Of a stretch of 64,000 bases of DNA, positions 26,237-36,030 are shown in pieces. The translations under genes were made by a program, and so were the position numbers. Source of the DNA: a bacterium (GTDB lineage Bacteria; Ratteibacteria; UBA8468; B48-G9; JAFGKM01); assembly GCA_023230585.1 (NCBI GenBank), contig JALNXB010000007.1, positions 1-64,000 on the forward strand, in the 5' to 3' direction. The notes beneath the pieces were generated by a model, which saw only the letters and a program-made list of their open reading frames with translations, was not told the DNA's origin and did not search any database. Every line of letters starts with the position of its first letter. Position 1 is the stretch's first letter.

Positions 26237-27055
26237 ATGAGTAAAATAAGACAACCCGCAGTTGATAACTATTTTTACCCCGGCACAAAGACAAAATTGC
26301 TGGAGACATTAGAGATACTTACAAACCAACAATCAATAAAAGAAGCAGTTGTTTCTGTAATATGTCCACATGCCGGTTATATATTTTCTGGCGCTACGGC
26401 AGGTATGGTATATAGCAATATTATTATACCTGAAACAGTTATCCTTCTTGGGCCCAACCATCAAGGGTACGGAGAACCTTTTGGGGTTTCAAGTTCAGAA
26501 TATTGGCGTACTCCTCTCGGAGAAATAAAGATAGATACTGACATTGCAAAAGATTTAGTATCAGAAAGCAGATATTTAGAGTTTGACGATATATCTCATA
26601 AATCAGAACATTCTCTTGAGGTTCAAATACCTTTTATACAGTTCTTCAACCCACAAACTGAAATTGTTCCCATATCTCTATCTGGTTATATTGATAACCC
26701 TGCTTGGGTTGAGATAGGAGAATCAATTGCAAAAGTAATACAAAAATATAATCCTATAAAAAATGTGTTAATTATTGCAAGTACTGATATGAACCACTAC
26801 GAATCTCAAGAAAATACAGAAGAAAAAGACAAATATGCTATAGAAACAATCTTATCACTCGATGAAAACCTATTGATTGAAAGAATAGCAGAAAAGAATA
26901 TTTCGATGTGTGGGTATGGAGCTGTGATTGCAACAATAGTTGCCTCTAAAGAACTCGGTGCAAAAGAAACATCTCTTATTGAATATACTACAAGTGGTGC
27001 CAGAAATAAGGATTATTCTCAAGTAGTAGGATATGCTGGAATTATAATAAAATAA
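26237..27055 (+). CDS. MEMO1-family protein (AmmeMemoRadiSam protein B)
   Basis: A 272-residue MEMO-family protein with the HAGYIFSGATAG segment, LGPNHQGYG, the SLEVQIPF strand and STDMNHYE; the histidines and cysteines match the putative metal pocket of the dioxygenase-like fold. The biochemical role in bacteria is unknown. The family commonly occurs with AMMECR1 and a radical SAM gene; an AMMECR1 gene lies 10 kb upstream (15682) but not in the same operon. The start follows TAGGAG by good spacing and the gene is 24 bases from the HD-GYP gene. Confidence 0.9.
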   Translation: MSKIRQPAVDNYFYPGTKTKLLETLEILTNQQSIKEAVVSVICPHAGYIFSGATAGMVYSNIIIPETVILLGPNHQGYGEPFGVSSSEYWRTPLGEIKIDTDIAKDLVSESRYLEFDDISHKSEHSLEVQIPFIQFFNPQTEIVPISLSGYIDNPAWVEIGESIAKVIQKYNPIKNVLIIASTDMNHYESQENTEEKDKYAIETILSLDENLLIERIAEKNISMCGYGAVIATIVASKELGAKETSLIEYTTSGARNKDYSQVVGYAGIIIK

Positions 27056-27076
27056 TAAATTTCTGTAAGGAGTAAG

Positions 27077-29038
27077 GTGTTTATTTTGTGGATTGTTTGG
27101 CTAATTATTCTACTTTTTAATAGTTTCTCTTTATCGTTGTTATATTACAAAAAAGAGAAGTTCGCTTTTATTTTATTAAGTATATCTATATTCTTCTATT
27201 CTCAGATTCTTGGGATATTCACTCTATTAGGTTTGCTTAAAATACTCCACCCTGTTTACATTACCCTATCTTTTTTATGTATATCTTTGGGGTTCTATTT
27301 TTTATCAAAAAAGAAAGGTACATTTGAGTCTTTACAAAAACAGGTGTATGTAACCTGGAACCCCCTCCTTAGTATCCCTTTTTTTATTTTAATTGGAACC
27401 TATTTTATAAGTTCGTACTATAGAATGCCATTAGCCCCGTTAACAACAGACGGGCTGTTATACCATCTTCCATTTGCAGTAGAATTTGCAAAGACCCGTA
27501 GTATAGACTTTACTCCTATTTTTTTTAATGATATTTCAATGACATACTACCCACAAGGTGGAACAATCTTTTATCTGTTTACAATGTATTCTGGCAAAGA
27601 ATTTCTTTTAAAGTTTACTCAGTTACCTTTTATATTTATGGGAGCAATTTCCCTCTACCTTATATCAGAAGAGAATGGTTTTTCAAAATTAAGTAGAATT
27701 GGAATATTCTGTATATTCTGTTTAATTAAGCCAATAATAAAAGAATCCTTTTTATGTTATGTTGACATTCTTATGGCAACATCTTTTATATCAGCGCTAT
27801 ACTGCTTTTCATCAAAAAGAAAAAATATTGTTCCTATGGGAATCTTATCTGCGGCATTACTGATGTCTATAAAGAATTATGTTCTAATATACCTTATTTT
27901 AATAATTCCTTTCATTTTCTTAAAAAAGAAAGGCAAAATACCAAAAAAATTATTGTTCCTATCTATTATTTTCTTTTTATTTGCTGGCTGTTTTACTTAT
28001 ATAAGGAATTTTTTAATAATAAAAAATCCATTATTTCCAGCCAATATATCTTTAGGAAATATAACAATTTTTCAAGGGTTATTATCTTTTCATAAAAAAA
28101 CTTTTATAGAATCTTTAAAGACGATTTTCGAACTTTTTATGAACCCTATATCAGATGTTGACCCCTCTAAATACATATCTTTTATTTTATTCTTTTCTTT
28201 ACTTATATCTATACCCTTATCTTTGTTTAAAAAAGATAAGACGATTTTTTATATTCTACTAACCGTACCTTTATCAATTTTGATATATATCGTTGCCATA
28301 CCCTCTGTTGTATATCAAATTAGGCACCTACTACCTATTTACGGAGCTTTATCCCTGTCTGTTGGGTATCTCTTTAAGGATACCAAAAAACTGCAATTTC
28401 TACCTTTTGTCTTATGTGGTTTTTTAGTAATTAATAACCTGATAGCAGAGATTGCAATTTTTCAAACAATTTTTCTTGCTTCCATCCTTTTTATTATTTT
28501 TATTTTTTTCTATAAAAAAAAGAAGTATCTATTATCTTTTGTTTTCCCTATATGTATTTTTCTTATGTTGTTGGGTTGGACTTTAACTTTAACTTCCGAT
28601 ATGTATAACAACACCAAATACGAAACTTGGAAAATGTTTTATGGGGCTAAATCGGATTTATGGAAATTTATTAATGAAAATTCTCAACAACCAAAAAATA
28701 TTAGTTATATAGGTGATTTTCTTATATATCCGTTTTATGGCAATAATTATCAGAATAATATTCTTTATCAATCTATAAATAGTATAGAAACTATACCTAT
28801 TCATAAAATGTCTATGGAAGAAAAGTTGTTTTCTGTTAAAGATTTTGAAAAACTTTATAGAAAAGATTTTTCCTATCAACTCTGGCGTACTGGTTTAGAA
28901 ACAAAAAAAGTTGACTGGATTATATTGAAAAATGATAGATTTTACCTTGAAAAGGAATGGATACAGAAAAACTTAGATAGTTTTCAAATGATTTTCTCTA
29001 ATGAATTTGCCACCATTTATGCTACCACCTTTTACTAA
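27077..29038 (+). CDS. Polytopic membrane protein, GT-C/GT39-like
   Basis: A 653-residue protein with about 12-14 membrane helices and a soluble C-terminal part (about residues 520-653). The first large loop carries TTDGLLYHLPFAVEFAKT and TYYPQGG, recalling the acidic catalytic loop of GT-C glycosyltransferases that use polyprenyl-phosphate sugars. The final domain has no clear homology. The start is a GTG closely preceded by AAGGAG, 21 bases after the MEMO stop. It converges with the AsmA-like gene and overlaps it by four bases. Glycosyltransfer is a reasoned guess, not shown. Confidence 0.6.
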   Translation: MFILWIVWLIILLFNSFSLSLLYYKKEKFAFILLSISIFFYSQILGIFTLLGLLKILHPVYITLSFLCISLGFYFLSKKKGTFESLQKQVYVTWNPLLSIPFFILIGTYFISSYYRMPLAPLTTDGLLYHLPFAVEFAKTRSIDFTPIFFNDISMTYYPQGGTIFYLFTMYSGKEFLLKFTQLPFIFMGAISLYLISEENGFSKLSRIGIFCIFCLIKPIIKESFLCYVDILMATSFISALYCFSSKRKNIVPMGILSAALLMSIKNYVLIYLILIIPFIFLKKKGKIPKKLLFLSIIFFLFAGCFTYIRNFLIIKNPLFPANISLGNITIFQGLLSFHKKTFIESLKTIFELFMNPISDVDPSKYISFILFFSLLISIPLSLFKKDKTIFYILLTVPLSILIYIVAIPSVVYQIRHLLPIYGALSLSVGYLFKDTKKLQFLPFVLCGFLVINNLIAEIAIFQTIFLASILFIIFIFFYKKKKYLLSFVFPICIFLMLLGWTLTLTSDMYNNTKYETWKMFYGAKSDLWKFINENSQQPKNISYIGDFLIYPFYGNNYQNNILYQSINSIETIPIHKMSMEEKLFSVKDFEKLYRKDFSYQLWRTGLETKKVDWIILKNDRFYLEKEWIQKNLDSFQMIFSNEFATIYATTFY

Positions 29039-29631
29039 GGGGTCTTCAGTTGTTCGGCTATAATATTAACAAGTTCTTCTATTTTGATAGTATTGGTTTT
29101 TTTATCCACAGAAAGGTTTACTCCTCCAAAAAGTCCACTTTTAACCAACAATTGTTTACCACCTTTTTCACCAGCAAGCCCTTCCACAGTTAGGTATCCG
29201 TTATTAACTGTTATCTTGCCAGACATCTGACTGTACCCAAAATTTGAACTTCCTAAGGTCTTTATAGGGTTACCACCACCCATAGAGGATAAAACCTTGA
29301 CTGCTTCAAAATTCATCAATTGTTTTATACCTTTTTTTCTTATAGATTTAAACGTCATTTCCAAAGAAAGAGTCTTGTTTACAAAGAACCCTTTACCTTC
29401 AGCATCTAAAATACCTGAGATATAAATTTCTTCGTTAAGACTATGAACAATTTGAGCAAGATTTGTATTATTTATTCCAAATTCAAACAAGATGTCAGGT
29501 TTATTGGACAACTCAGAAATGTTGTATAAAATACTTCCGTTTCCATTGTAAAACCGAAAGGTTCCTGCACCAACAAATTTTTCATTAAAAACACTCTCAA
29601 AATTTAAAATTTTTAAGTTTTTTAAACTCAT
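29035..29631 (-). pseudogene. AsmA-like protein, C-terminal part separated by a frameshift
   Basis: These 198 residues are the downstream part of an AsmA-like protein whose first part is at 29715-30635. The real homologous reading extends upstream past the ATG at 29631 to the A9 run at 29743-29751: the in-between bases translate sensibly (DGSLSLNLPNLSFLDLDF) and join the first part if one A is added. The combined product would be 533 residues. It holds beta-strand-rich repeats (LEMTFKSIRKKG, GKITVNNGYLTVEG). One lost base, an assembly error or slippage on the A run would all explain it. A separate gene from 29631 is unlikely. Confidence 0.75.
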
Positions 29632-29714
29632 CTCTTCGACGTTTAAGATTTTTTCAGTAGTATCAAACCTAAAATTTTTAAAATCTAAATCAAGAAAAGA
29701 GAGGTTGGGAAGAT

Positions 29715-30635
29715 TTAGGGATAGAGAACCATCAAATTGGAGTTTTTTTTTATATTGGTAACCTTAAAGTCATTTAATATAGCACTACCACCTTGAATAT
29801 TAAGTTTATATTTATCTCTTATTTCAAGAGGAAGTAATTTAAAAAATTCCTCAAGGTTCATATTATCTGTGTTAAAACTCAAGTTAAACTCATCATAACT
29901 AACATCTCCGTTGAAAGATATTTTGCCACCAAAAGCATTAGATATATACCCGTTATTAATTTTTGCGCTCTTCTTTGAAATATCATAAACACCTTTAACA
30001 TAAGCCATAAACTTAGCGTCTTCTGAGGTGGCAAGGTCTTTAATATTAACATCAAATGAGATTGTCTGTAGTTTTTCTTGGCCTGTTGATACAAAATTTG
30101 CAGTCCCAAAAACCGTACCTGAAAAAGGTAGGTTTAAATCAAAAATCTGTTTTATCTCTTCAATTTCTACACCTTTAAACTCAACTGATGTATTAAAATT
30201 GCCTTTTCCCCAGTTTTCAAGAAAACCTTTTATTTCAAGAGTACCAACTTTTTCAATCTCAATATTGGTTCTATCTACATTGATTGTCTGCCCTTTAAAA
30301 CTGCCAGAGAAAGACCCCTTAATTGATATATCCCTCTTTGTATCTTTTAGGACAACATCCCCTGGAGCAGAAAAAGCAAAGGCTTTTCTTAGAAACATCG
30401 GTCTAACCTTTAACTCTTTCAAAAATAGAGAAAAAAGCGGTGTAGAAACATCTATTTTATTTACAAAAATTGATGGGAATTTACAAGAAACTGTATCTAT
30501 ATTTATTGTATCGGTAGGTAAGGAAGCAATTTTTTTAACAATAAACCGTTCTGATGCCTTAACAAAAAATAAATATTGTAGGATAATTACCGTAAAAAGA
30601 AGGATTACAATAATTGTACTTCTTCTTGTTTTCAT
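29715..30635 (-). CDS. AsmA/DUF748-like protein, N-terminal part ending at a frameshift
   Basis: A 306-residue reading with an N-terminal membrane anchor (about residues 6-26) and beta-rich repeats such as GDVVLKDTKRDISIKGSF and GGKISFNGDVSYDEF, typical of AsmA-family periplasmic proteins that bridge the inner and outer membranes and help move lipids. Its last ~14 residues after KVTNI are out of frame with the family pattern, because the A9 run at 29743-29751 shifts the frame. The full protein continues in the entry at 29035-29631. It follows the YacL-like gene by 12 bases on the same strand. Confidence 0.78.
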   Translation of the reverse strand: MKTRRSTIIVILLFTVIILQYLFFVKASERFIVKKIASLPTDTINIDTVSCKFPSIFVNKIDVSTPLFSLFLKELKVRPMFLRKAFAFSAPGDVVLKDTKRDISIKGSFSGSFKGQTINVDRTNIEIEKVGTLEIKGFLENWGKGNFNTSVEFKGVEIEEIKQIFDLNLPFSGTVFGTANFVSTGQEKLQTISFDVNIKDLATSEDAKFMAYVKGVYDISKKSAKINNGYISNAFGGKISFNGDVSYDEFNLSFNTDNMNLEEFFKLLPLEIRDKYKLNIQGGSAILNDFKVTNIKKNSNLMVLYP

Positions 30636-30647
30636 TTTATAAAAAGA

Positions 30648-31661
30648 TTATCTTTTTCTGGAAGTAGCAGGTTTACTTTGCCTTCTCTCTGTTTCTCCAA
30701 CAACTCCAAAAAGAATTCTTCCTGTCGATGTTTGGATAGTGCTATCAACAATAACATCTATAATTTTACCTGTATGTTTTGATGCATCTTCAACAACAAC
30801 CATAGTACCGTCCTCAAGATATCCTACCCCCTGCCCTGATTCTTTACCTTCTTTGATTATCTTTATAGAAATGCTTTCTCCACTCATTAAACTCGGTTTC
30901 ATCAAGGTAGCAAGAGTATTCAAATTGAGTACTTTAATATTCTGTATTTCTGCAATCTTTGAAAGGTTAAAATCATTTGTTAGAATATCTGCATCAAGAT
31001 CTGATGCAAGTTTGACAAGTTTTACATCAACCTCTTCAATATCTGGGTAATCAGCATCGTATATCTTCACATCTATTTTCCCATCGTGCCTCATTTTATT
31101 CAAAATATCCAACCCTCTTCTGCCTCGTTGCCTCTTTATTTCGCTTGACGCATCAGATAGAGCGTGCATCTCCTTTATTACAAATTTGGGTATCACCATT
31201 GCGTTAGGAATAAAACCACTCTTTGCAAGTTCGTGTACCCGCCCATCTATCAGAACGCTTGTATCAATAACTACAATCTTTTCTCTATTTTTGATACCGT
31301 GTATTGCTGGAAAAATAAACCCAAGTTCTTCCAGACCTTTAAGACCAATCATTATTCCAAGATATGAGAAAACAAAGTATAGTATAAACCTCAGATATTT
31401 TTCAACATCAGGATTCTCTATTGGAATAAGCAGAATAAATCCAGCCAAAAGAATTGCTGTAATAAGCCCCCCTATAAGACCGGATATTGCAAGAAAAAGT
31501 TTTTTTATAGGTATCTTTTCTATTAAAATTTCTATCCCTACTATTATAATAGAACCCACTAAACCTACCAAAGCACCTGTTATCCGTTTCTGAGGTAAAG
31601 AATAGAACCCCGTTATAATACTTAAAAGTATAAAAAATATTCTTATTATATATACACCCAT
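30648..31661 (-). CDS. yacL: YacL-like PIN/TRAM membrane protein
   Basis: A 337-residue protein with four N-terminal membrane helices (about residues 1-110). A PIN nuclease domain follows (VIDTSVLIDGR, then acidic residues in LASDLDADILTNDFNL), and a C-terminal TRAM domain (GQGVGYLEDGTMVVVE to GRILFGVVG). The order matches Bacillus YacL. PIN domains cleave RNA; the role here is unknown. A TTG 33 bases further upstream gives a longer reading, but the ATG at 31659-31661 follows AAAGGTG at correct spacing and is chosen. The 293 bases upstream contain nothing else that I recognise. Confidence 0.88.
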   Translation of the reverse strand: MGVYIIRIFFILLSIITGFYSLPQKRITGALVGLVGSIIIVGIEILIEKIPIKKLFLAISGLIGGLITAILLAGFILLIPIENPDVEKYLRFILYFVFSYLGIMIGLKGLEELGFIFPAIHGIKNREKIVVIDTSVLIDGRVHELAKSGFIPNAMVIPKFVIKEMHALSDASSEIKRQRGRRGLDILNKMRHDGKIDVKIYDADYPDIEEVDVKLVKLASDLDADILTNDFNLSKIAEIQNIKVLNLNTLATLMKPSLMSGESISIKIIKEGKESGQGVGYLEDGTMVVVEDASKHTGKIIDVIVDSTIQTSTGRILFGVVGETERRQSKPATSRKR

Positions 31662-31954
31662 TTTCTGCATCACCTTTCTCGTAAATATTCGCAAACACTA
31701 ACGCATTGCTCGTTATAGAAATCAAGAAAAACTACCCGCACCTTTTATCCCCTTATGCTAAAACTTCAAAAAATAAGTTTTGCCTCTTTGCAAGTCGAAC
31801 CCTACTAAGGAGAGGAATAGGTAATTTCCCATTTCTACATAAACCTGACGGTGTTCACAAAGAATTCACCCTTTCGTTAAAATAATTATAAATTATGCTC
31901 TTATTCAACAATATTTTACTATATATTTATATATTATGCAACTGTAGCACTACA

Positions 31955-33310
31955 TTATAACTTGATAAACATTGAAATCACTTCTTTTAGCCACTTAACA
32001 GGAACTATCTCAATATTGGTTTTTCCAGTAACATCTTTAACGTTAACCTCAGGAACAACTGCAGTTTTAAACCCAAGTCTTTCCGCTTCTTTAACTCTTC
32101 TATTTACGTGCGAAATGTGTCTTATTTCTCCTGTTAAAGCAATCTCTCCCATAAAAATTGAACCTTCAGCAAGTGGAGAATCTTTTAAAGAAGAAACACA
32201 AGATACTGCTACGGCAAGGTCAGAGGATGTTTCAGAAATTTTTAGACCGCCTCCTGTGTTACAGTATACATCAAAGGTGTTAAAGGTTAAATGAAGTTTT
32301 TTTTCTAATACAGCTAAAATCATAGAAACCCTATTGTAGTCAAGCCCTAACACAGACCTTTTAGGGATACCGTAATAAGAAGGTGTAACCAGACTTTGTA
32401 TCTCAACAAGAAGAGTTCGAGAACCTTCCTGATTAGGAAAAATAACTGAACCAGAGAGGTTTTGACTTAAAGAAGGTAAAAATAGAGACGACGCATCTGG
32501 AATCTCTTGCAACCCTTTCTCTTCCATACTAAACACACCTATTTCAGAAGTTGATCCAAAACGATTTTTTGTAGCTCTTAAAATTCTTAGGTTTGACCTT
32601 GCCTCTCCTTCAAAAGAGAGGACAGTATCAACTACGTGTTCAAGGAGTTTTGGACCAGCAATAACACCTTCTTTGGTTATATGTCCTATAAGAAAAACGG
32701 AAGAACCGCTATTTTTTGAGTAGTTAAGGAAATAGTTTGCATTCTCTCGAATTTGAGTAACAGAACCCGGAGTTGAAGGTATATCTGAATCAAATACCGT
32801 CTGAATTGAGTCAACAATAGTAAAATCAGGATTTAAAGTTTCAAGGGCGTCTTTGACAGACAACATATCGGTTGTGCAGAGAAGATACAAAGATTCAGAA
32901 CCAAGTCCAAGTCTTTCAGCACGAATCTTAACCTGTGTTTTCGACTCTTCAGCACTTATATAAAGCACCTTACACCCAAGTTCAGAAAGTTTGCCTGCTA
33001 TAGACAAAAGCAGAGTAGATTTACCTATCCCTGGTTCGCCAGCCATAAGAACAAGACTGCCGTGAACTACGCCACCGCCCATAACCCTATCAAACTCTCT
33101 TATGTTTGTGTTCACTCTTGAAACTTTTTCAACTTGTATTTCATTAAGTTGTTCTGGTTTTGATAATCCTATAACACTCTTTTTGGTTTTACCTGTGAAC
33201 TCCTCAATAAGAGTGTTCCAACCACCACAATCAGGACATTTACCCAACCATCTTACTGTCTGATACCCACATTCAGAACAAGCAAATATTGTTCTACTAT
33301 TTTTTTTCAT
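31955..33310 (-). CDS. radA: DNA repair protein RadA
   Basis: A 451-residue protein matching RadA/Sms throughout. It has the N-terminal zinc finger (CSECG to CPDCG), Walker A GEPGIGKST near residue 87, the RadA-specific KNRFG motif, and a C-terminal Lon-like domain (FMGEIALTGEIRHI). RadA is a hexameric branch-migration helicase acting in recombination. The ATG at 33308-33310, four bases after the mlaD stop, begins MKKNSRTIFACSECG; a reading 20 residues longer overlaps mlaD and lacks family support. It closes the long rpsF-to-radA run. Confidence 0.95.
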   Translation of the reverse strand: MKKNSRTIFACSECGYQTVRWLGKCPDCGGWNTLIEEFTGKTKKSVIGLSKPEQLNEIQVEKVSRVNTNIREFDRVMGGGVVHGSLVLMAGEPGIGKSTLLLSIAGKLSELGCKVLYISAEESKTQVKIRAERLGLGSESLYLLCTTDMLSVKDALETLNPDFTIVDSIQTVFDSDIPSTPGSVTQIRENANYFLNYSKNSGSSVFLIGHITKEGVIAGPKLLEHVVDTVLSFEGEARSNLRILRATKNRFGSTSEIGVFSMEEKGLQEIPDASSLFLPSLSQNLSGSVIFPNQEGSRTLLVEIQSLVTPSYYGIPKRSVLGLDYNRVSMILAVLEKKLHLTFNTFDVYCNTGGGLKISETSSDLAVAVSCVSSLKDSPLAEGSIFMGEIALTGEIRHISHVNRRVKEAERLGFKTAVVPEVNVKDVTGKTNIEIVPVKWLKEVISMFIKL

Positions 33311-33314
33311 ATAC

Positions 33315-34490
33315 TCAATTTCTTCTTCTAATAAAAAGTTTCCAAGGGTTTGCTTTAATATCTTTAACAAAATCTAAAACTTCCTTATATAGTTCTTCAT
33401 TGCTAACAAACTGTCCCACACTTCCTTTTCCTTCATTTATGTTTAATAAAAGTTTGTTCAGTTCGTCTGAAAATAGACTTATCTTTTCAGCAGTCTCTTT
33501 GAACTGTGATGTTGATTCCTGTAAAAGAGTCATTTCTGTTTTTATTTGACCAAGAAGTTCTTTTTCTTTCATCAATTCAGAAATTAAACCTTCATTTTGC
33601 AGTTTTGTAAAAAATTCCTGTATAGGTAGCGAAGTCTTTTTAACCTCTTTTGAAGTGTCTTCAATAAAAACCTGCATTCCTTCAGCCACAGATTTAAATT
33701 CTTTTGCAGCACCAGATATTTCATCAAACATTTTACCTGACTTTTTCCCTTCAACTGCAAGGGCTCTAATATCTTCCATAGTCAGTTCCATTTTATCTTT
33801 TCCTGATACCAGAAGAAGATTGGCGTTGTCGACCAACTCTTCCAGTTTTGGTGTCTGAGTTACAACCATATCCTGTATGCTTTTATTGGTTTCTGATAAC
33901 TCTTGTGCCATACCTTCCATCTGTTCAAAAAAGTTATCAATTCTTTCAGTAGCAGACGCTGCCCCTTTAACCAATCTACCAATATTCACCTGAACATCTT
34001 TTTCTCCTGTAATGTTTCGTACATCTCCAAGAATATCGTTAAACCTAACAACTATACTCTGACCAACATCAGCTATTCTTTCAAGAGACAAAGGATTATC
34101 TCCCTCAACAGTTTCTCCAGCACTGATATATTCTTGCTTCTGGCTAGGCGCTATTTCTATATATTTTTCACCTATAATACCGAGAGTCTGTATAGTTATC
34201 CTGCTATACCGTGCTATCTTTACATCCTGCCTTATCTTCATCTTCACAAGAACTTTCGGGGCAACATCATATACAATATCTATAGATTTTACTTCCCCCA
34301 CCCTAACTCCACTTACTCTAACAGGAGACCCTACCTCTAAACCTGACACATAATCAAAAGACGCAGTAAGATCATACCCCCTATATTTGCCACCCTTAGC
34401 TTGTATAACAACAAACAATACAAGAGCAAACAGAGCTGTTAAAATAAAAAAACCAACCTTTATTTCTGTGGAAAAACTATTTTTTTTCAT
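33315..34490 (-). CDS. mlaD: MlaD-like MCE-domain lipid-transport protein
   Basis: A 391-residue protein. One N-terminal membrane helix (about 10-30) is followed by an MCE domain (about 33-115: YDLTASFDYVSGLEVGSPVRVSGVRVGEV, ITIQTLGIIGEKYIEI). A long coiled-coil helical region forms the rest, with NINEGKGSVGQFV near the end. MCE proteins form rings or tubes that carry phospholipids between the membranes, fed by MlaF/MlaE. The ATG at 34488-34490 follows GGGAG and overlaps mlaF by 14 bases. A TTG six codons upstream has no such site. E. coli MlaD is 183 residues, so the extra coiled coil makes this a long form. Confidence 0.9.
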   Translation of the reverse strand: MKKNSFSTEIKVGFFILTALFALVLFVVIQAKGGKYRGYDLTASFDYVSGLEVGSPVRVSGVRVGEVKSIDIVYDVAPKVLVKMKIRQDVKIARYSRITIQTLGIIGEKYIEIAPSQKQEYISAGETVEGDNPLSLERIADVGQSIVVRFNDILGDVRNITGEKDVQVNIGRLVKGAASATERIDNFFEQMEGMAQELSETNKSIQDMVVTQTPKLEELVDNANLLLVSGKDKMELTMEDIRALAVEGKKSGKMFDEISGAAKEFKSVAEGMQVFIEDTSKEVKKTSLPIQEFFTKLQNEGLISELMKEKELLGQIKTEMTLLQESTSQFKETAEKISLFSDELNKLLLNINEGKGSVGQFVSNEELYKEVLDFVKDIKANPWKLFIRRRN

Positions 34491-35229
34491 TGGACACTCC
34501 CTTTTCAATAAAACTTTGAATAATGGGATTATTACTCTTCTTTTTCAATTCTTCAAAAGTTCCTATATCTTCTATCACACCGTTGTTTATAAGAGCAATC
34601 CTATCAGAGATAAAGGAAGCAAGTTTAACATCGTGAGTAACAGTAATATCTGTGGTTTTAAATTTAATGTGTATATCTCTGATAAGGTTCATTATACTTT
34701 CGCTTGTTATTGGGTCTAATCCTGTTGTTGGCTCATCATAAAAAAGCATTTTAGGTTTTGAAATCAAAGCTCTGGCTATTGAAACCCTCTTTTTCATACC
34801 TCCGCTAAGTTGTTCAGGCAAAAAATCTTCAACATTTTCCATCCCAACATCTTTAAGTATATCAATTGCCATACCTTTTATCTTATCCTCAGAGTAATCT
34901 GTATGGTAAAGATAATAAAAACCCACGTTTTCCCATACACGTAAAGAATCAAGAAGAGCTGAATTTTGAAACACCATACCTATTTTACTGCGAGTTGACA
35001 TAAATTCCTTTTCATTCATACTATCGGTTCTTTTGCCAAACAAGTATACTTCACCAAAAGTCTTTTTAATGAGACCAAGTATTGCTTTCAATAAAACAGA
35101 TTTTCCGCAACCGGAACTTCCCACTATAACAAGAGATTCTCCTGCCAAAACACTTAAATTTACTCCCTTTAACACCTCCAACTCACCAAACCTTAATTGA
35201 AGGTCTTGAATTTTTATTATTTCATCCAT
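34477..35229 (-). CDS. mlaF: MlaF-like ABC transporter ATPase
   Basis: A 250-residue ABC ATPase with Walker A GSSGCGKS, the Q-loop VFQNSALLDSL typical of lipid-exporting Mla ATPases, signature LSGGM, Walker B MLFYDEPTTGLDP and the H-loop VTHDV. It powers the MlaE permease in phospholipid movement between inner and outer membranes. It sits six bases from mlaE and overlaps mlaD, giving the order mlaE-mlaF-mlaD. The genes mlaB and mlaC are not next to them. Confidence 0.94.
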   Translation of the reverse strand: MDEIIKIQDLQLRFGELEVLKGVNLSVLAGESLVIVGSSGCGKSVLLKAILGLIKKTFGEVYLFGKRTDSMNEKEFMSTRSKIGMVFQNSALLDSLRVWENVGFYYLYHTDYSEDKIKGMAIDILKDVGMENVEDFLPEQLSGGMKKRVSIARALISKPKMLFYDEPTTGLDPITSESIMNLIRDIHIKFKTTDITVTHDVKLASFISDRIALINNGVIEDIGTFEELKKKSNNPIIQSFIEKGVSNEKK

Positions 35230-35235
35230 TATTTT

Positions 35236-36009
35236 TTAAATAAAGTAAAAAATTCCTGTCAGTATAAGGTTAGTCAAAATTATTAGGAAAAAAGAAACTA
35301 CCACCGAATTTGTTGCCGCTTTACCAACACCAACAGCGCCCCCTTCCGCCCTTAAACCTTCATGGGCAGAAACATTCATTATCACAACAGCAAAAACCAG
35401 TGATTTAGTAAACCCTACCAATAGGTCCTTAAATGTAATAAATCGGAAGGTCTGGTATAAAAACATACCTGAAGGTATATCTACAACAAAAACACCAACA
35501 ATAAAACCACCAAGAATAGAAAGAAAAAAACTGATAAGAAATAAGGCAGGCAAAGAAACTAACCCTGCAATTAATCTTGGTGTAACAAGATATGCTACAG
35601 GGTCAACAGCAAGCATTTTTAAGGAGTCTATCTGTTCAGTTATTTTCATACTACCTATCTCTGCCGAAACTGAAGCCCCTACTCTTCCTGCAAGAACAAA
35701 AGCTACAAAGACAGGTCCAAGCTCCCTAATCATTGAGATAGAAACTATGCTACCAGCATATATTTCAGCACCAAACTTCTTTAATGTATAGGCAGTCTCC
35801 ATAATAAGAATCATACCTATAAAAGCAGATATAATGCCTACCAATGGAAATGAATCTATCCCTATTTTTTCTATATGCTTTTGTATGTTGCCTCTTTTAC
35901 CAGAAACAACTATATGTCGAAAGGAATTAAAAACGAGCATAAAAAGAGAGCCAAAATAACGTATTGCCTCAATAACTCCTTTACCGAGTTTTTCAGCACA
36001 ATTTACCAT
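35236..36009 (-). CDS. mlaE: MlaE-like ABC permease
   Basis: A 257-residue permease of the MlaE/YrbE family with the conserved segment IRELGPVFVAFVLAGRVGASVSAEIGSMKITEQIDSL and five to six membrane helices. In the family it forms the inner-membrane channel of the lipid transporter with MlaF and MlaD, both encoded next. It follows dnaB by 21 bases, so lipid transport is tied here to the ribosomal/replication run. Confidence 0.95.
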   Translation of the reverse strand: MVNCAEKLGKGVIEAIRYFGSLFMLVFNSFRHIVVSGKRGNIQKHIEKIGIDSFPLVGIISAFIGMILIMETAYTLKKFGAEIYAGSIVSISMIRELGPVFVAFVLAGRVGASVSAEIGSMKITEQIDSLKMLAVDPVAYLVTPRLIAGLVSLPALFLISFFLSILGGFIVGVFVVDIPSGMFLYQTFRFITFKDLLVGFTKSLVFAVVIMNVSAHEGLRAEGGAVGVGKAATNSVVVSFFLIILTNLILTGIFYFI

Positions 36010-36030
36010 TTTTTAAAAACACCTTTTGCC

